Positions 16,844 to 24,062 of a stretch of DNA of 41,360 nucleotides are shown here, piece after piece; position 1 is the stretch's first letter; every line of letters begins with the position of its first letter. A program made the position numbers and the translations under genes. Source of the DNA: an uncultured Bacilli bacterium (GTDB lineage Bacteria; Bacillota_I; Bacilli_A; RF39; UBA660); the NCBI GenBank assembly GCA_947632685.1, contig CANRQD010000002.1, positions 1-41,360 on the forward strand, given 5' to 3'. The notes under the pieces were generated by a model that had not been told where the DNA came from, searched no databases, and saw only the letters and a list, made by a program, of their open reading frames with translations.

Positions 16844-17770
16844 ATGTCTAGTCGTGAAGAAAAAAATAAGAAAAAACAAGATGAGTTAGAAAAAGCTGAT
16901 AGAAGAGAAAAAAGAATTAAAATAATAAAATTAACTTTAAAAATTTTCATAATTATATTTTTAATTCTATTAATAGCGCTATTTTATACTAATTATTCAA
17001 CAACAGATATTATAGTTAAAGAAAAAAGAATAAGAAATGAAAAAATTCCTACTAGTATGAATGGTATTAAAATTATTTCTTTTTCAGATTTAGATTATGG
17101 TTCTACAATCTTTAGTGAAGAAGTAGAAAAATTAGTAAAAATTATTAATAAAAGAAAACCTGATATAGTTATATTTACTGGTAATTTAATTAATAAAAAT
17201 TATAAAATAAAGACAAAGGAACAAGAAAATTTAATAAAACAATTACAAAAAATAAATACAAATATAGGCAAATATGCTGTAACTGGTAAAAATGATATAG
17301 ATAATTTCAACACCATTATGAATCAAAGTAATTTTACTATTTTAAATAATGAATATGATCTCATTTATAATTCTGATAATAATCCTATTCTTATTATTGG
17401 CCTTTCTAGTTTATTAAAAGAAACTAGAGATATAGATAAAGCATATTCATACTTTAATGAAGAAACTCATAATTCTAATATATATACAATTAGTATTATG
17501 AGTGAAACTGATGATTTAGATAGTATTTTATCAAAATATCATAGTGATTTAGTACTAGGTGGAAATTCTTTAAATGGTGAAATAAGATTACCATTAATAG
17601 GAGGTCTTATAACAGAAGAAGGTTCAACAAAATATAAAGATGAGTACTATAAACTAAATGATACTGAAATTTATATTTCAGGAGGAATAGGTACACCAAA
17701 TACAGGTTTTAGATTATTCAATAGACCAAGTGTTAATTTTTTTAGAATAACAAATAAAAAGGAGATATAG
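16844..17770 (+). CDS. Membrane-anchored metallophosphoesterase-like pseudoenzyme
   Basis: The 308-residue protein has a charged N-terminus, one membrane segment (about 33-50) and a calcineurin-like phosphoesterase domain outside. The layout matches YaeI/YkuE-type enzymes, but the metal ligands are changed. DxH is SDLDYG (81-86), GDxx is FTGNLI (N for D), GNHD is GKND (148-151), and GHTHGGQ is GGNSLNGE (239-246). The surrounding frame, such as IRLP and GIGT, is kept. It is therefore probably catalytically dead, perhaps a binding or scaffold protein. I start at ATG 16844 with GGTGA upstream; the TTG at 16832 lies in the promoter. The next gene follows after two bases. Confidence 0.8.
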   Translation: MSSREEKNKKKQDELEKADRREKRIKIIKLTLKIFIIIFLILLIALFYTNYSTTDIIVKEKRIRNEKIPTSMNGIKIISFSDLDYGSTIFSEEVEKLVKIINKRKPDIVIFTGNLINKNYKIKTKEQENLIKQLQKINTNIGKYAVTGKNDIDNFNTIMNQSNFTILNNEYDLIYNSDNNPILIIGLSSLLKETRDIDKAYSYFNEETHNSNIYTISIMSETDDLDSILSKYHSDLVLGGNSLNGEIRLPLIGGLITEEGSTKYKDEYYKLNDTEIYISGGIGTPNTGFRLFNRPSVNFFRITNKKEI

Positions 17771-17772
17771 TT

Positions 17773-18120
17773 ATGAAAAAAAATAATAAAAATATTGAGC
17801 ATATAATAAGAAATATACTAATAGCTTTAACAATTATAAGTTTAGCAATAACAACATTAAACTTTACTTATTTAGTATATCAAGATAGAAATATTGAAAT
17901 AATAAATAACTTTTTAATTACATATGTTAATGGTCCAGTCTATATAATAGATAATATTTTAGTATTTATATTTTCTATAATATATATTATCTTAGCTATA
18001 AAATCTAAGAATGAACGCATATTAAAAATCTTTTTTAGTCTATTTGCAATTTTTACAACTATAACATCATTAACTCTTATAATAAATGTAATTGCTGATA
18101 TATTTCATATATTTACATAA
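17773..18120 (+). CDS. Small polytopic membrane protein, unknown
   Basis: The 115-residue product has a basic start and three hydrophobic segments (about 15-37, 50-74 and 82-112). No catalytic motif is visible and I do not recognise a family. It begins two bases after the phosphoesterase-like gene, with AAGGAG inside that gene's last codons, so the two are translated together and may form a membrane complex. A strong terminator follows. Confidence 0.7.
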   Translation: MKKNNKNIEHIIRNILIALTIISLAITTLNFTYLVYQDRNIEIINNFLITYVNGPVYIIDNILVFIFSIIYIILAIKSKNERILKIFFSLFAIFTTITSLTLIINVIADIFHIFT

Positions 18121-18155
18121 AAAAACATGTTCACATCATTTATGAACATGTTTTT
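18121..18155. terminator. Bidirectional terminator
   Basis: A perfect 13-bp inverted repeat (18121-18133 with 18143-18155; core ACATGTTCA/TGAACATGT) around a 9-base loop has A-runs on one side and T-runs on the other. It ends the plus-strand pair at 16844-18120 and the minus-strand surface-protein gene. Confidence 0.85.
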
Positions 18156-18171
18156 ATTTAATTTTCATAAC

Positions 18172-19509
18172 TTAATTAAATCTTCTTTTAACAATATATG
18201 CTATTCCACATCCACTTACTGCTATTAAACCTAATAATAAATATAAGTTTATATCTGATGTATTTGGATTTGCCATAGCATTATTAATTTCTTCTACAGG
18301 AATATTTAAATCATCTTTAGATACACCTTTAATAATTCTATAATTTTTACCATTAATTTCTACTAGTAATACCTCAATAGTTTGTTCACCACTATTGCTT
18401 TCTAATGTTATCCCAGTATTATCTTTCATATCACTTGTTTTTACTTTAATAGGACTATTAGAAGTATTTACAACAGTTGTTGTTTCATCTACTTCTATAT
18501 CATGATCAGCATAACGTATAGTTTTACCAGCAGTTGTAACAGTACTATTTATAACCTTAACTAATCCCTCTTCAGAACTTGAATAATTTAATTTAGAGCC
18601 ATCTCCATTTACTTTAAGTGTTGTTTTATTGTTATCATTACCTTTTGAAATACTATCAATTGTAACACTAGCATTATCTGCAATAATAACTTCTCCTTCA
18701 TTTTTATCAGTTAAAGCTAAATCTCCTTTTGAATTACCTGTTGAAGTTAAATTAGTATTTCCTCCAATTGTTGATCCTGCTTTTAATTTTAACCCATAAT
18801 TTTTATTATTATTTGCTGTAATTTCACCATTATTACTATTTAAATTACCAGAAATTCCATAGGTATTATTATTATTAGTTATTACTTTACCTCCATTAAT
18901 AGTTAAACTATTATTTTCAGTAACCTCAATACCAGCACTCATTTTTGATACTTCAATAGTTCCTTGATTATTTACTTCAATATTAAGTCCAAAAATACCT
19001 AGTTCAGCTGTATTATCATGAATATTAATTTTTGAATTAGCTCCATCAACAATAATTTTACCTGTGTTATTCTCACCAGTACCAAAGATACTATCTTTAC
19101 CATCAACTATACCACCTGATATAACTTTAAGAATTCCATAATCACCTAGTTGAATTGTACCTTCTTCATCAAAAGTTATTTTACCTCCAGTTGTTACCTC
19201 TAATGTTGTAGATTGCTCATCACCAATAGTAAGTAATTTGTCACCAAGATTAATTTCTTCAGAAACAGTTATTGTTGAACCTTCTTTAATAACAATTTCA
19301 TCACATTTTTTCTTACCACTATTTCCCCAAGTTATAGTACTTGCCTCTTTAAATTGATTATTATCAGCAACAGTACATGTTATATAGCCACCTTTATTAA
19401 CAGCATAGTTTGGCTTTGTATTTGCTTCTGCGTAAACTGATGTAGACATTGAAATAGTTACAATTGTTAATATTGAAAATACTATAAATGCTAAAACACT
19501 CTTTTTCAT
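18172..19509 (-). CDS. Cell-wall-anchored beta-helix-like surface protein A
   Basis: The 445-residue protein starts with a signal peptide (MKKSVLAFIVFSILTIV, cleavage probably after VYA). A long Gly/Asn/Thr-rich region follows with repeated short strands such as ITVSEEINLGDKLLTI and VTTGGKITF, typical of right-handed beta-helix adhesins. The C-terminus has NPNTSD, a hydrophobic stretch and KRRFN: a sorting signal of the NPxT type, so a sortase should attach it to the wall. GGTGAT precedes the ATG. The promoter has a nine-G tract, so expression is probably phase-variable. It is a paralogue of the next gene, with similar 3' end and promoter but a different middle. Confidence 0.82.
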   Translation of the reverse strand: MKKSVLAFIVFSILTIVTISMSTSVYAEANTKPNYAVNKGGYITCTVADNNQFKEASTITWGNSGKKKCDEIVIKEGSTITVSEEINLGDKLLTIGDEQSTTLEVTTGGKITFDEEGTIQLGDYGILKVISGGIVDGKDSIFGTGENNTGKIIVDGANSKINIHDNTAELGIFGLNIEVNNQGTIEVSKMSAGIEVTENNSLTINGGKVITNNNNTYGISGNLNSNNGEITANNNKNYGLKLKAGSTIGGNTNLTSTGNSKGDLALTDKNEGEVIIADNASVTIDSISKGNDNNKTTLKVNGDGSKLNYSSSEEGLVKVINSTVTTAGKTIRYADHDIEVDETTTVVNTSNSPIKVKTSDMKDNTGITLESNSGEQTIEVLLVEINGKNYRIIKGVSKDDLNIPVEEINNAMANPNTSDINLYLLLGLIAVSGCGIAYIVKRRFN

Positions 19510-19560
19510 TTTATCACCTTTTTATCTGTTTTTTTACAGATTTTCTCCTTTCTTAAAGTC

Positions 19561-19591
19561 ATTATACAATAATTACCCCCCCCCATGTCAA
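19561..19591 (-). promoter_or_regulatory. Phase-variable promoter with nine-G spacer tract (surface protein A)
   Basis: On the minus strand a perfect TTGACA (plus-strand 19586-19591) and a perfect TATAAT (19561-19566) are separated by 19 bases. Nine of these are an uninterrupted G run (plus-strand C 19576-19584). Poly-G in such AT-rich DNA is highly unusual and prone to slippage. Losing one or two Gs would bring the spacer to the optimal 17-18. Downstream, the leader has AAAGGAG, a small ATCTGT/ACAGAT hairpin, and the GGTGAT ribosome site. Confidence 0.75.
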
Positions 19592-19633
19592 TACTTACCA
19601 ATAATTTTTATCACCTAATTACAAAAAAAATCG

Positions 19634-19665
19634 TAAAAAAAAGAAACTATTTTTATTTAGTTTCT
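19634..19665 (-). terminator. Terminator of surface protein B
   Basis: AGAAACTA pairs with TAGTTTCT (plus-strand 19642-19649 and 19658-19665) and is followed on the minus strand by eight Ts. Confidence 0.75.
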
Positions 19666-19671
19666 TCTATT

Positions 19672-20763
19672 TTAATTAAATCTTTTTTTTACTGTATAAG
19701 TTAGTCCACAGCCACTTACTGCTATTAAACTTAATAATAAATATAAGTTGATATCTGATGTATCTGGATTTTCAATGTCTTCTGTTTTTTCTATAGTTTT
19801 ATAATTAGCAGTTAAAAATATATCAGCAATTACTGGACTATTTTCATCATATATATTTCCATCAGCAGTTGTGAAATTAACAAAATACATTTTCTCTAGT
19901 GCATTCTTAATATGAGATAAATCTATGTCAGATAAATTTCCATTCTCCTTTATAGCAATTTTTTCAATATTTTCACCATATTTAATAGTTACTACATAAA
20001 CATTAATATCATCTGATTCATCTGATTCTATTTGTTTACCACTAGTAATAGGTATAGATTCATAAATAATTTTATTATTATTATCAGTAATAACTACCTT
20101 ATTATCTTTCGCATAGATATGATTTATAGTACCTTCTTCATTTTTAATTTTTAAATTAGAAGATGTACTATTATCCATATATATAATTGCAGTAGAGGTT
20201 GAATTAATTTTACCATCCATTATAATTAGTGGTTCTTGCTCATTAGTGTTTGAGCTAGATTTTCCAACTTCAATACCATAAGTAGTATTTAAATTCAAAT
20301 CTTTAATATGAATAATTCCACCATTAGATATTAAACCGGAATATTTACAATCAGATATTGTAACCTTATCTAATATAAGAGTTCCTCCACCATAAGCTTG
20401 AGCACCTTGTTTTGGACTATGTTCTAAATTTATATTAGTTAAAGTTAAATTTCCATTTGTAGTTGCAGTAATGATAGATTGATCACCTGATAACTCCTCT
20501 TTAGATTTATTATACCAGTCATCCTTTCCTTTAATCGTATATCCATTTCCGTTAATTGTTAACTCTCTACTAACTTCTAAATGTCCAGATATTTCTATAT
20601 CTCCACCTAAAGTAATAGTTGGACATTCACCACTTAATGCACTTTTTAAATTTTCTTCATCTTTAATATCATTACAATTTACTGAATCTGCTTTGCAATT
20701 ATATGGAATTAATAATACTGCCATAGCAATAGTAAACAATAACATACCTTTTAAATTTTTCAT
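19672..20763 (-). CDS. Cell-wall-anchored beta-helix-like surface protein B
   Basis: The 363-residue protein has a signal peptide (MKNLKGMLLFTIAMAVLLI, probably cut after CKA). A beta-strand-rich region of pectate-lyase-like character follows (ITLGGDIEISGHLEV, LTINGNGYTIKG). A bacterial repeat-like MYFVNFTTADG segment lies near the end. The C-terminal NPDTSD, hydrophobic stretch and VKKRFN tail form the same sorting signal as protein A. AAAGGAG precedes the ATG. It lies downstream of the DD-carboxypeptidase gene with its own promoter, whose spacer begins with five Gs. Adhesion or surface display is inferred; no ligand can be named. Confidence 0.8.
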   Translation of the reverse strand: MKNLKGMLLFTIAMAVLLIPYNCKADSVNCNDIKDEENLKSALSGECPTITLGGDIEISGHLEVSRELTINGNGYTIKGKDDWYNKSKEELSGDQSIITATTNGNLTLTNINLEHSPKQGAQAYGGGTLILDKVTISDCKYSGLISNGGIIHIKDLNLNTTYGIEVGKSSSNTNEQEPLIIMDGKINSTSTAIIYMDNSTSSNLKIKNEEGTINHIYAKDNKVVITDNNNKIIYESIPITSGKQIESDESDDINVYVVTIKYGENIEKIAIKENGNLSDIDLSHIKNALEKMYFVNFTTADGNIYDENSPVIADIFLTANYKTIEKTEDIENPDTSDINLYLLLSLIAVSGCGLTYTVKKRFN

Positions 20764-20786
20764 TTTTTCTCTCCTTTCGTATTGGT

Positions 20787-20818
20787 ATTATATAATAACT
20801 ACCTCACCCCCATGTCAA
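20787..20818 (-). promoter_or_regulatory. Promoter of surface protein B, interrupted G tract
   Basis: TTGACA (plus-strand 20813-20818) is followed by TGGGGGTGAGG and, 20 bases on, TATAAT (20787-20792); TATATA at an 18-base spacing also fits. The sequence aligns with the promoter of surface protein A, but T and A interrupt the G run, which should make it less prone to slippage. Confidence 0.6.
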
Positions 20819-20825
20819 TATTTTT

Positions 20826-21851
20826 TTATTTTTTAGAAACGTAAATATCTACTTTACCTATTTTTTTATCTTTAAGATAAATATCAATTCTACCTACTAT
20901 ATCATTATCTTTATAATTTTTTAATTTAGTTATTTTAACAACAGTTTTTACTAAATCTTTTTCATCTTCTTTTAATAGATATGAAAAATCTTCTTTTAAA
21001 TATAATTTATCCTTAAAAAACTCTTTATTTATACTAAAATTATTTTTATCAATTATTTTATATTTTTCATATTTATTATAAATATATTCATATAAATTTT
21101 TATGAGTTTCATATTCATTAGGATCATCTAAGGTAACTATTGTTAATTTTAAATTATTTTTTTTAGCAGTAGTAACTAAAGTTTTCCCAGCACTTGGAGT
21201 ATAACCATTTTTACCTCCTGTACAATATTTATAACTATTTAGTAATTTATTTCTATTAATCCATAAATAACTTTTATTTTTTGTTTGAACTTCATATCTT
21301 TTTGTTTTAGTTATTTTTCTATAAGTATCAAAATTATTATAAGCATACCTAGATAATAAAGCCATATCATAAGCAGTTGAATAATTTTTTGTTTTCTCAT
21401 CTAAACCATGACTATTAGCAAAAGTTGTATTTTTCATACCTATTTCTTTTGCTTTTTTATTCATTAATTTTACAAATGAATTTTCATCTTTTGATATATT
21501 ATTTGCAATTACTACTGCAGCATCATTACCACTTCTAAGTAGTAAACCATATAATAAATCATTCAATGACATTGCCTCATTATATTCTAAATATATACTA
21601 GTACCATACATTTCTAATATTTCATCTTTTGCTTTATAAACATCTGTAAGTTTTCCATTTGATAATGCTACTACTGCTGTCATTATTTTAGTAGTAGATG
21701 CAATTAATCTCTTATCATTAATATTATTTTTATAAAGTATTCTTCCACTATCAATATCCATAACTATACTTGATTTAGAAGTATCCATTTTAGCAAATAC
21801 AGATATTGGCATAAAAAAAATCATTAATAAAAAAATCATATATTTCTTCAA
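20826..21851 (-). CDS. dacA: D-alanyl-D-alanine carboxypeptidase (PBP5-type)
   Basis: This exported low-molecular-weight penicillin-binding protein trims the terminal D-Ala from peptidoglycan stems. A signal peptide (MKKYMIFLLMIFFMPISVFA) precedes the peptidase S11 domain with SxxK at Ser52-Lys55 (STTK) and SxN at 107-109 (SGN). The third motif is KNG (214-216) instead of KTG. A small C-terminal beta domain follows, without a clear amphipathic anchor. I start at the TTG at 21851, because AGGTG lies six bases before it; the upstream GTG overlaps that site. The phosphatase gene ends about 40 bases upstream. Confidence 0.88.
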   Translation of the reverse strand: MKKYMIFLLMIFFMPISVFAKMDTSKSSIVMDIDSGRILYKNNINDKRLIASTTKIMTAVVALSNGKLTDVYKAKDEILEMYGTSIYLEYNEAMSLNDLLYGLLLRSGNDAAVVIANNISKDENSFVKLMNKKAKEIGMKNTTFANSHGLDEKTKNYSTAYDMALLSRYAYNNFDTYRKITKTKRYEVQTKNKSYLWINRNKLLNSYKYCTGGKNGYTPSAGKTLVTTAKKNNLKLTIVTLDDPNEYETHKNLYEYIYNKYEKYKIIDKNNFSINKEFFKDKLYLKEDFSYLLKEDEKDLVKTVVKITKLKNYKDNDIVGRIDIYLKDKKIGKVDIYVSKK

Positions 21852-21890
21852 GTTTATCACCTAAGAAATTATATGACTATATTTTTTATT

Positions 21891-22307
21891 TTATTTAATT
21901 TTATTAATTAATCTTTCTACATTATAGTATATTTCTTTAAAACATAAATCAAAATCTCTAGTATACCAAGGATCATCTATTTCTTTATCTGATAATAAAT
22001 ATGTTTTATCACTATTAGGTAAAATACGCTCTAAATCATACAAATTTTCATTATCCATACAAAATATATAATCAAAATCATAATAATCTTTATAACTAAT
22101 TTGTCTAGCCTTATGTTTTTTATAAGGTATATTATTTTTATCTAAAACCTCTTTTACAGGTTTATATATATCATTACCAATTTCTTCTGTAGTAGTAGCT
22201 TTAGATTCTATATAAAATTTATTATCTTTATCTAGACTTTTCATTATATATTCTGCCATAACTGATCTACATATATTACCATGACACACAAATAAGATTT
22301 TTTTCAT
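21891..22307 (-). CDS. Low-molecular-weight protein tyrosine phosphatase
   Basis: The 138-residue cytoplasmic enzyme begins with the catalytic loop VCHGNICRS (nucleophile Cys8, Arg14; CX5R). The general-acid segment EIDDPW appears near residue 113, as the family requires. Such enzymes remove phosphate from tyrosine, or from arginine in some Firmicutes; the YwlE branch has a Thr in the loop where this one has Ile, favouring tyrosine. It follows ylmH by seven bases and is probably co-transcribed with it. Confidence 0.9.
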   Translation of the reverse strand: MKKILFVCHGNICRSVMAEYIMKSLDKDNKFYIESKATTTEEIGNDIYKPVKEVLDKNNIPYKKHKARQISYKDYYDFDYIFCMDNENLYDLERILPNSDKTYLLSDKEIDDPWYTRDFDLCFKEIYYNVERLINKIK

Positions 22308-22314
22308 ATAACCC

Positions 22315-23004
22315 TCACATATACTTTTTTATTAGAATAGATTTTTTTCCATTTGATTTAATATAATCTATTCCAATATATTTAAATTTACCTATACCTC
22401 TAATAGAAAATATATCATTATCTTTTAAAATATAATTACTATTAGTACATAAATTATAATTAACAATAACTTTTTTATTCTTTATCATTAAATTACTATT
22501 ACTTCTACTAGTAGGTATAAGTTTAGAAATAATATTATCAAGTCTTAAAGATGATACATTTAAATTTATATCTAAATAGTTTAGTTTATAATCATTAACT
22601 AAATCTAAATTTACTTCTAATAATTTAACTTTTTTATTACCAATTGTTATAAAATTATTCATCATATAATCTTTTATTGTATTTAAAACAACTATATAAT
22701 ATTTATCATTATTAATTATAATATCTCCAAATGAATCTTCACATAGATTATGACTAAATAATGCTCCTAATATTTCTCTATGAGTTAGATTACTATTAGT
22801 TTTTATTTCAAATAATGTAATATTTAGTGTATTAGTATAAACAATTAATTTTTCTGTATCATCAAATAATTTAAATATATTATAGTTATTAATATGTTTC
22901 TTAATATGGTTTACTACATATTTAGTATCTATAGGATTTAAAAAATTAGAGTTGTCACCTCTAATAACTTTTTCAACTTGGTTATTTAAACTAAATTTAT
23001 CCAT
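22315..23004 (-). CDS. ylmH: S4-domain RNA-binding protein, YlmH/RqcP2-like
   Basis: The 229-residue protein matches the YlmH layout. An N-terminal domain is followed by a middle domain with NLTHREILGALFSH and FGDIIINNDKYYIVV, and a C-terminal S4 domain (about 150-220) beginning LDVNxSSLRLDNIIS-like. B. subtilis YlmH binds ribosomal 50S-peptidyl-tRNA complexes and can act in ribosome quality control with RqcH. ylmH normally lies in the cell-division cluster, but here it stands beside an alpha-CTD-like gene. It ends in TGA, which shows that TGA is a stop in this organism. Confidence 0.85.
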   Translation of the reverse strand: MDKFSLNNQVEKVIRGDNSNFLNPIDTKYVVNHIKKHINNYNIFKLFDDTEKLIVYTNTLNITLFEIKTNSNLTHREILGALFSHNLCEDSFGDIIINNDKYYIVVLNTIKDYMMNNFITIGNKKVKLLEVNLDLVNDYKLNYLDINLNVSSLRLDNIISKLIPTSRSNSNLMIKNKKVIVNYNLCTNSNYILKDNDIFSIRGIGKFKYIGIDYIKSNGKKSILIKKYM

Positions 23005-23044
23005 AGTATCACCAATACATATATAACATAGATATGTTAATTAA

Positions 23045-23263
23045 TCAATTTACTTTATAGACTTTTTTATTTAAATCAAGACCATTTAATTGCAATTTAA
23101 TAATTACATCAGATATTTCTTTATCAGATAAAATATTTTTTAAATTATTTCTATTTAATATCCATAAATCATTTACTATATTTATATTATTTTCTATTAA
23201 TTTGTTTTCTATGTTTTTTGATAAATGTAATACATTAATTGAATTATTTAATAAATCTTTCAT
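23045..23263 (-). CDS. Free-standing RNA polymerase alpha-CTD-like protein
   Basis: The 72-residue protein fits the alpha C-terminal domain pattern almost end to end. INVLHLSKNIENKLIEN matches the LxLSxRxxNxLxxx stretch, INIVNDLWILNRNNLKNI matches the IxTVxDLxxxxxxDLxxI helix-hairpin-helix, and VIIKLQLNGLDL matches the final helix. The alpha-CTD binds UP elements and activators; alone, such a domain could bind DNA or structured nucleic acid. AGGTGAT precedes the ATG. It lies upstream of ylmH with about 40 bases between. Confidence 0.6.
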   Translation of the reverse strand: MKDLLNNSINVLHLSKNIENKLIENNINIVNDLWILNRNNLKNILSDKEISDVIIKLQLNGLDLNKKVYKVN

Positions 23264-23280
23264 TTAATCACCTACTATAT

Positions 23281-23327
23281 AATAATAAAAAATAACTACC
23301 AACTGGACTTACGCCAATTCATAGCTA
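23281..23327 (-). terminator. Long hairpin with U-tract between lipoprotein and alpha-CTD-like gene
   Basis: On the minus strand TAGCTATGAATTGG pairs with CCAGTTGGTAGTTA over 14 positions with one G-G mismatch and a few G-U pairs; the loop is CGTAAGT. TTTTTTATTATT follows. It may simply terminate the lipoprotein gene. A TATAAT (23342-23347) lies just upstream, so it could also be a leader attenuator for the alpha-CTD-like gene. Confidence 0.6.
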
Positions 23328-23395
23328 CTCGTTGTAATTATATTATATCAATTATTTACTTTTAATGTAATAATTTTTTATAGAAAAAGGACTAA

Positions 23396-24010
23396 TTAAT
23401 ATAGTCCATGTAATTTTTGTCTGTCTGTATCTGATATATCTTGTAATTTCCATTCATCGTCTTCTTTAGTAAGATTAAATGTAATAGTATAGGTAGTTTT
23501 ATCAGTAACATTTTTTAACTCACTTATTTTATATTCAACATAATCTTTTAATTCTTCTGTTTTATCTTTAACCTCATCAGCAGCATCTTCTACAGCATTA
23601 TCATCTTTATTATCTTCATTATCTGCTTCTTCTTTAGCATTATCTTCTTCTTGTTTAAATTCATCTTTATGTTGATCATAATATTCTTTTGATTTATTTA
23701 CAGAAGTAGCATAATCAAAAACCTCAATTTCAACATCAACAGTAGCAGTATCACCATCTATTTTTTCATCTTTAATTTTATAAGATAAATTTTGATATTG
23801 TTTTTCCATTAAAGAACGATATTCCTTTTTTTGATCATCATTCATTTCTGTATCATTATCCATAACAACATCTAGTTGAGTTAAAACATCATCATCTAAT
23901 TTTTGATATTTACTTAAAAAATCCTCTACTTTTTTACTTGGTGTATTTGCAGTATTACTACATCCTACCATTAAGAATAAACCTAGACAAATTACTAATA
24001 ATTTTTTCAT
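23396..24010 (-). CDS. Secreted lipoprotein, unknown
   Basis: The 204-residue product has a lipoprotein signal (MKKLLVICLGLFLMVGC), so it should be lipidated at Cys17 and held on the outer face of the membrane. The mature part has predicted helices, a strand-rich half (DGDTATVDVEIEVFDYA, TYTITFNLTKEDDEWKLQD) and a central acidic stretch of Asp/Glu/Asn/Lys. I use the ATG at 24010 because GGGAGG precedes it at good spacing; the ATG at 24025 lacks a site. It follows glmS, but no functional link is clear. Confidence 0.8.
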   Translation of the reverse strand: MKKLLVICLGLFLMVGCSNTANTPSKKVEDFLSKYQKLDDDVLTQLDVVMDNDTEMNDDQKKEYRSLMEKQYQNLSYKIKDEKIDGDTATVDVEIEVFDYATSVNKSKEYYDQHKDEFKQEEDNAKEEADNEDNKDDNAVEDAADEVKDKTEELKDYVEYKISELKNVTDKTTYTITFNLTKEDDEWKLQDISDTDRQKLHGLY

Positions 24011-24062
24011 AATTATTCCTCCCATTTATATAATGGAAGAATTTTAAAAATTTATACCAAAA

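Noticed and set aside
22315..22317. Mycoplasma-type code with TGA as tryptophan, suggested by the AT-richness and the TGA in the 40.4-kb pseudogene.
   Set aside because: TGA is the stop of the YlmH-like gene, all tryptophans in conserved motifs are TGG, and the pseudogene also has TAA stops and a frameshift.
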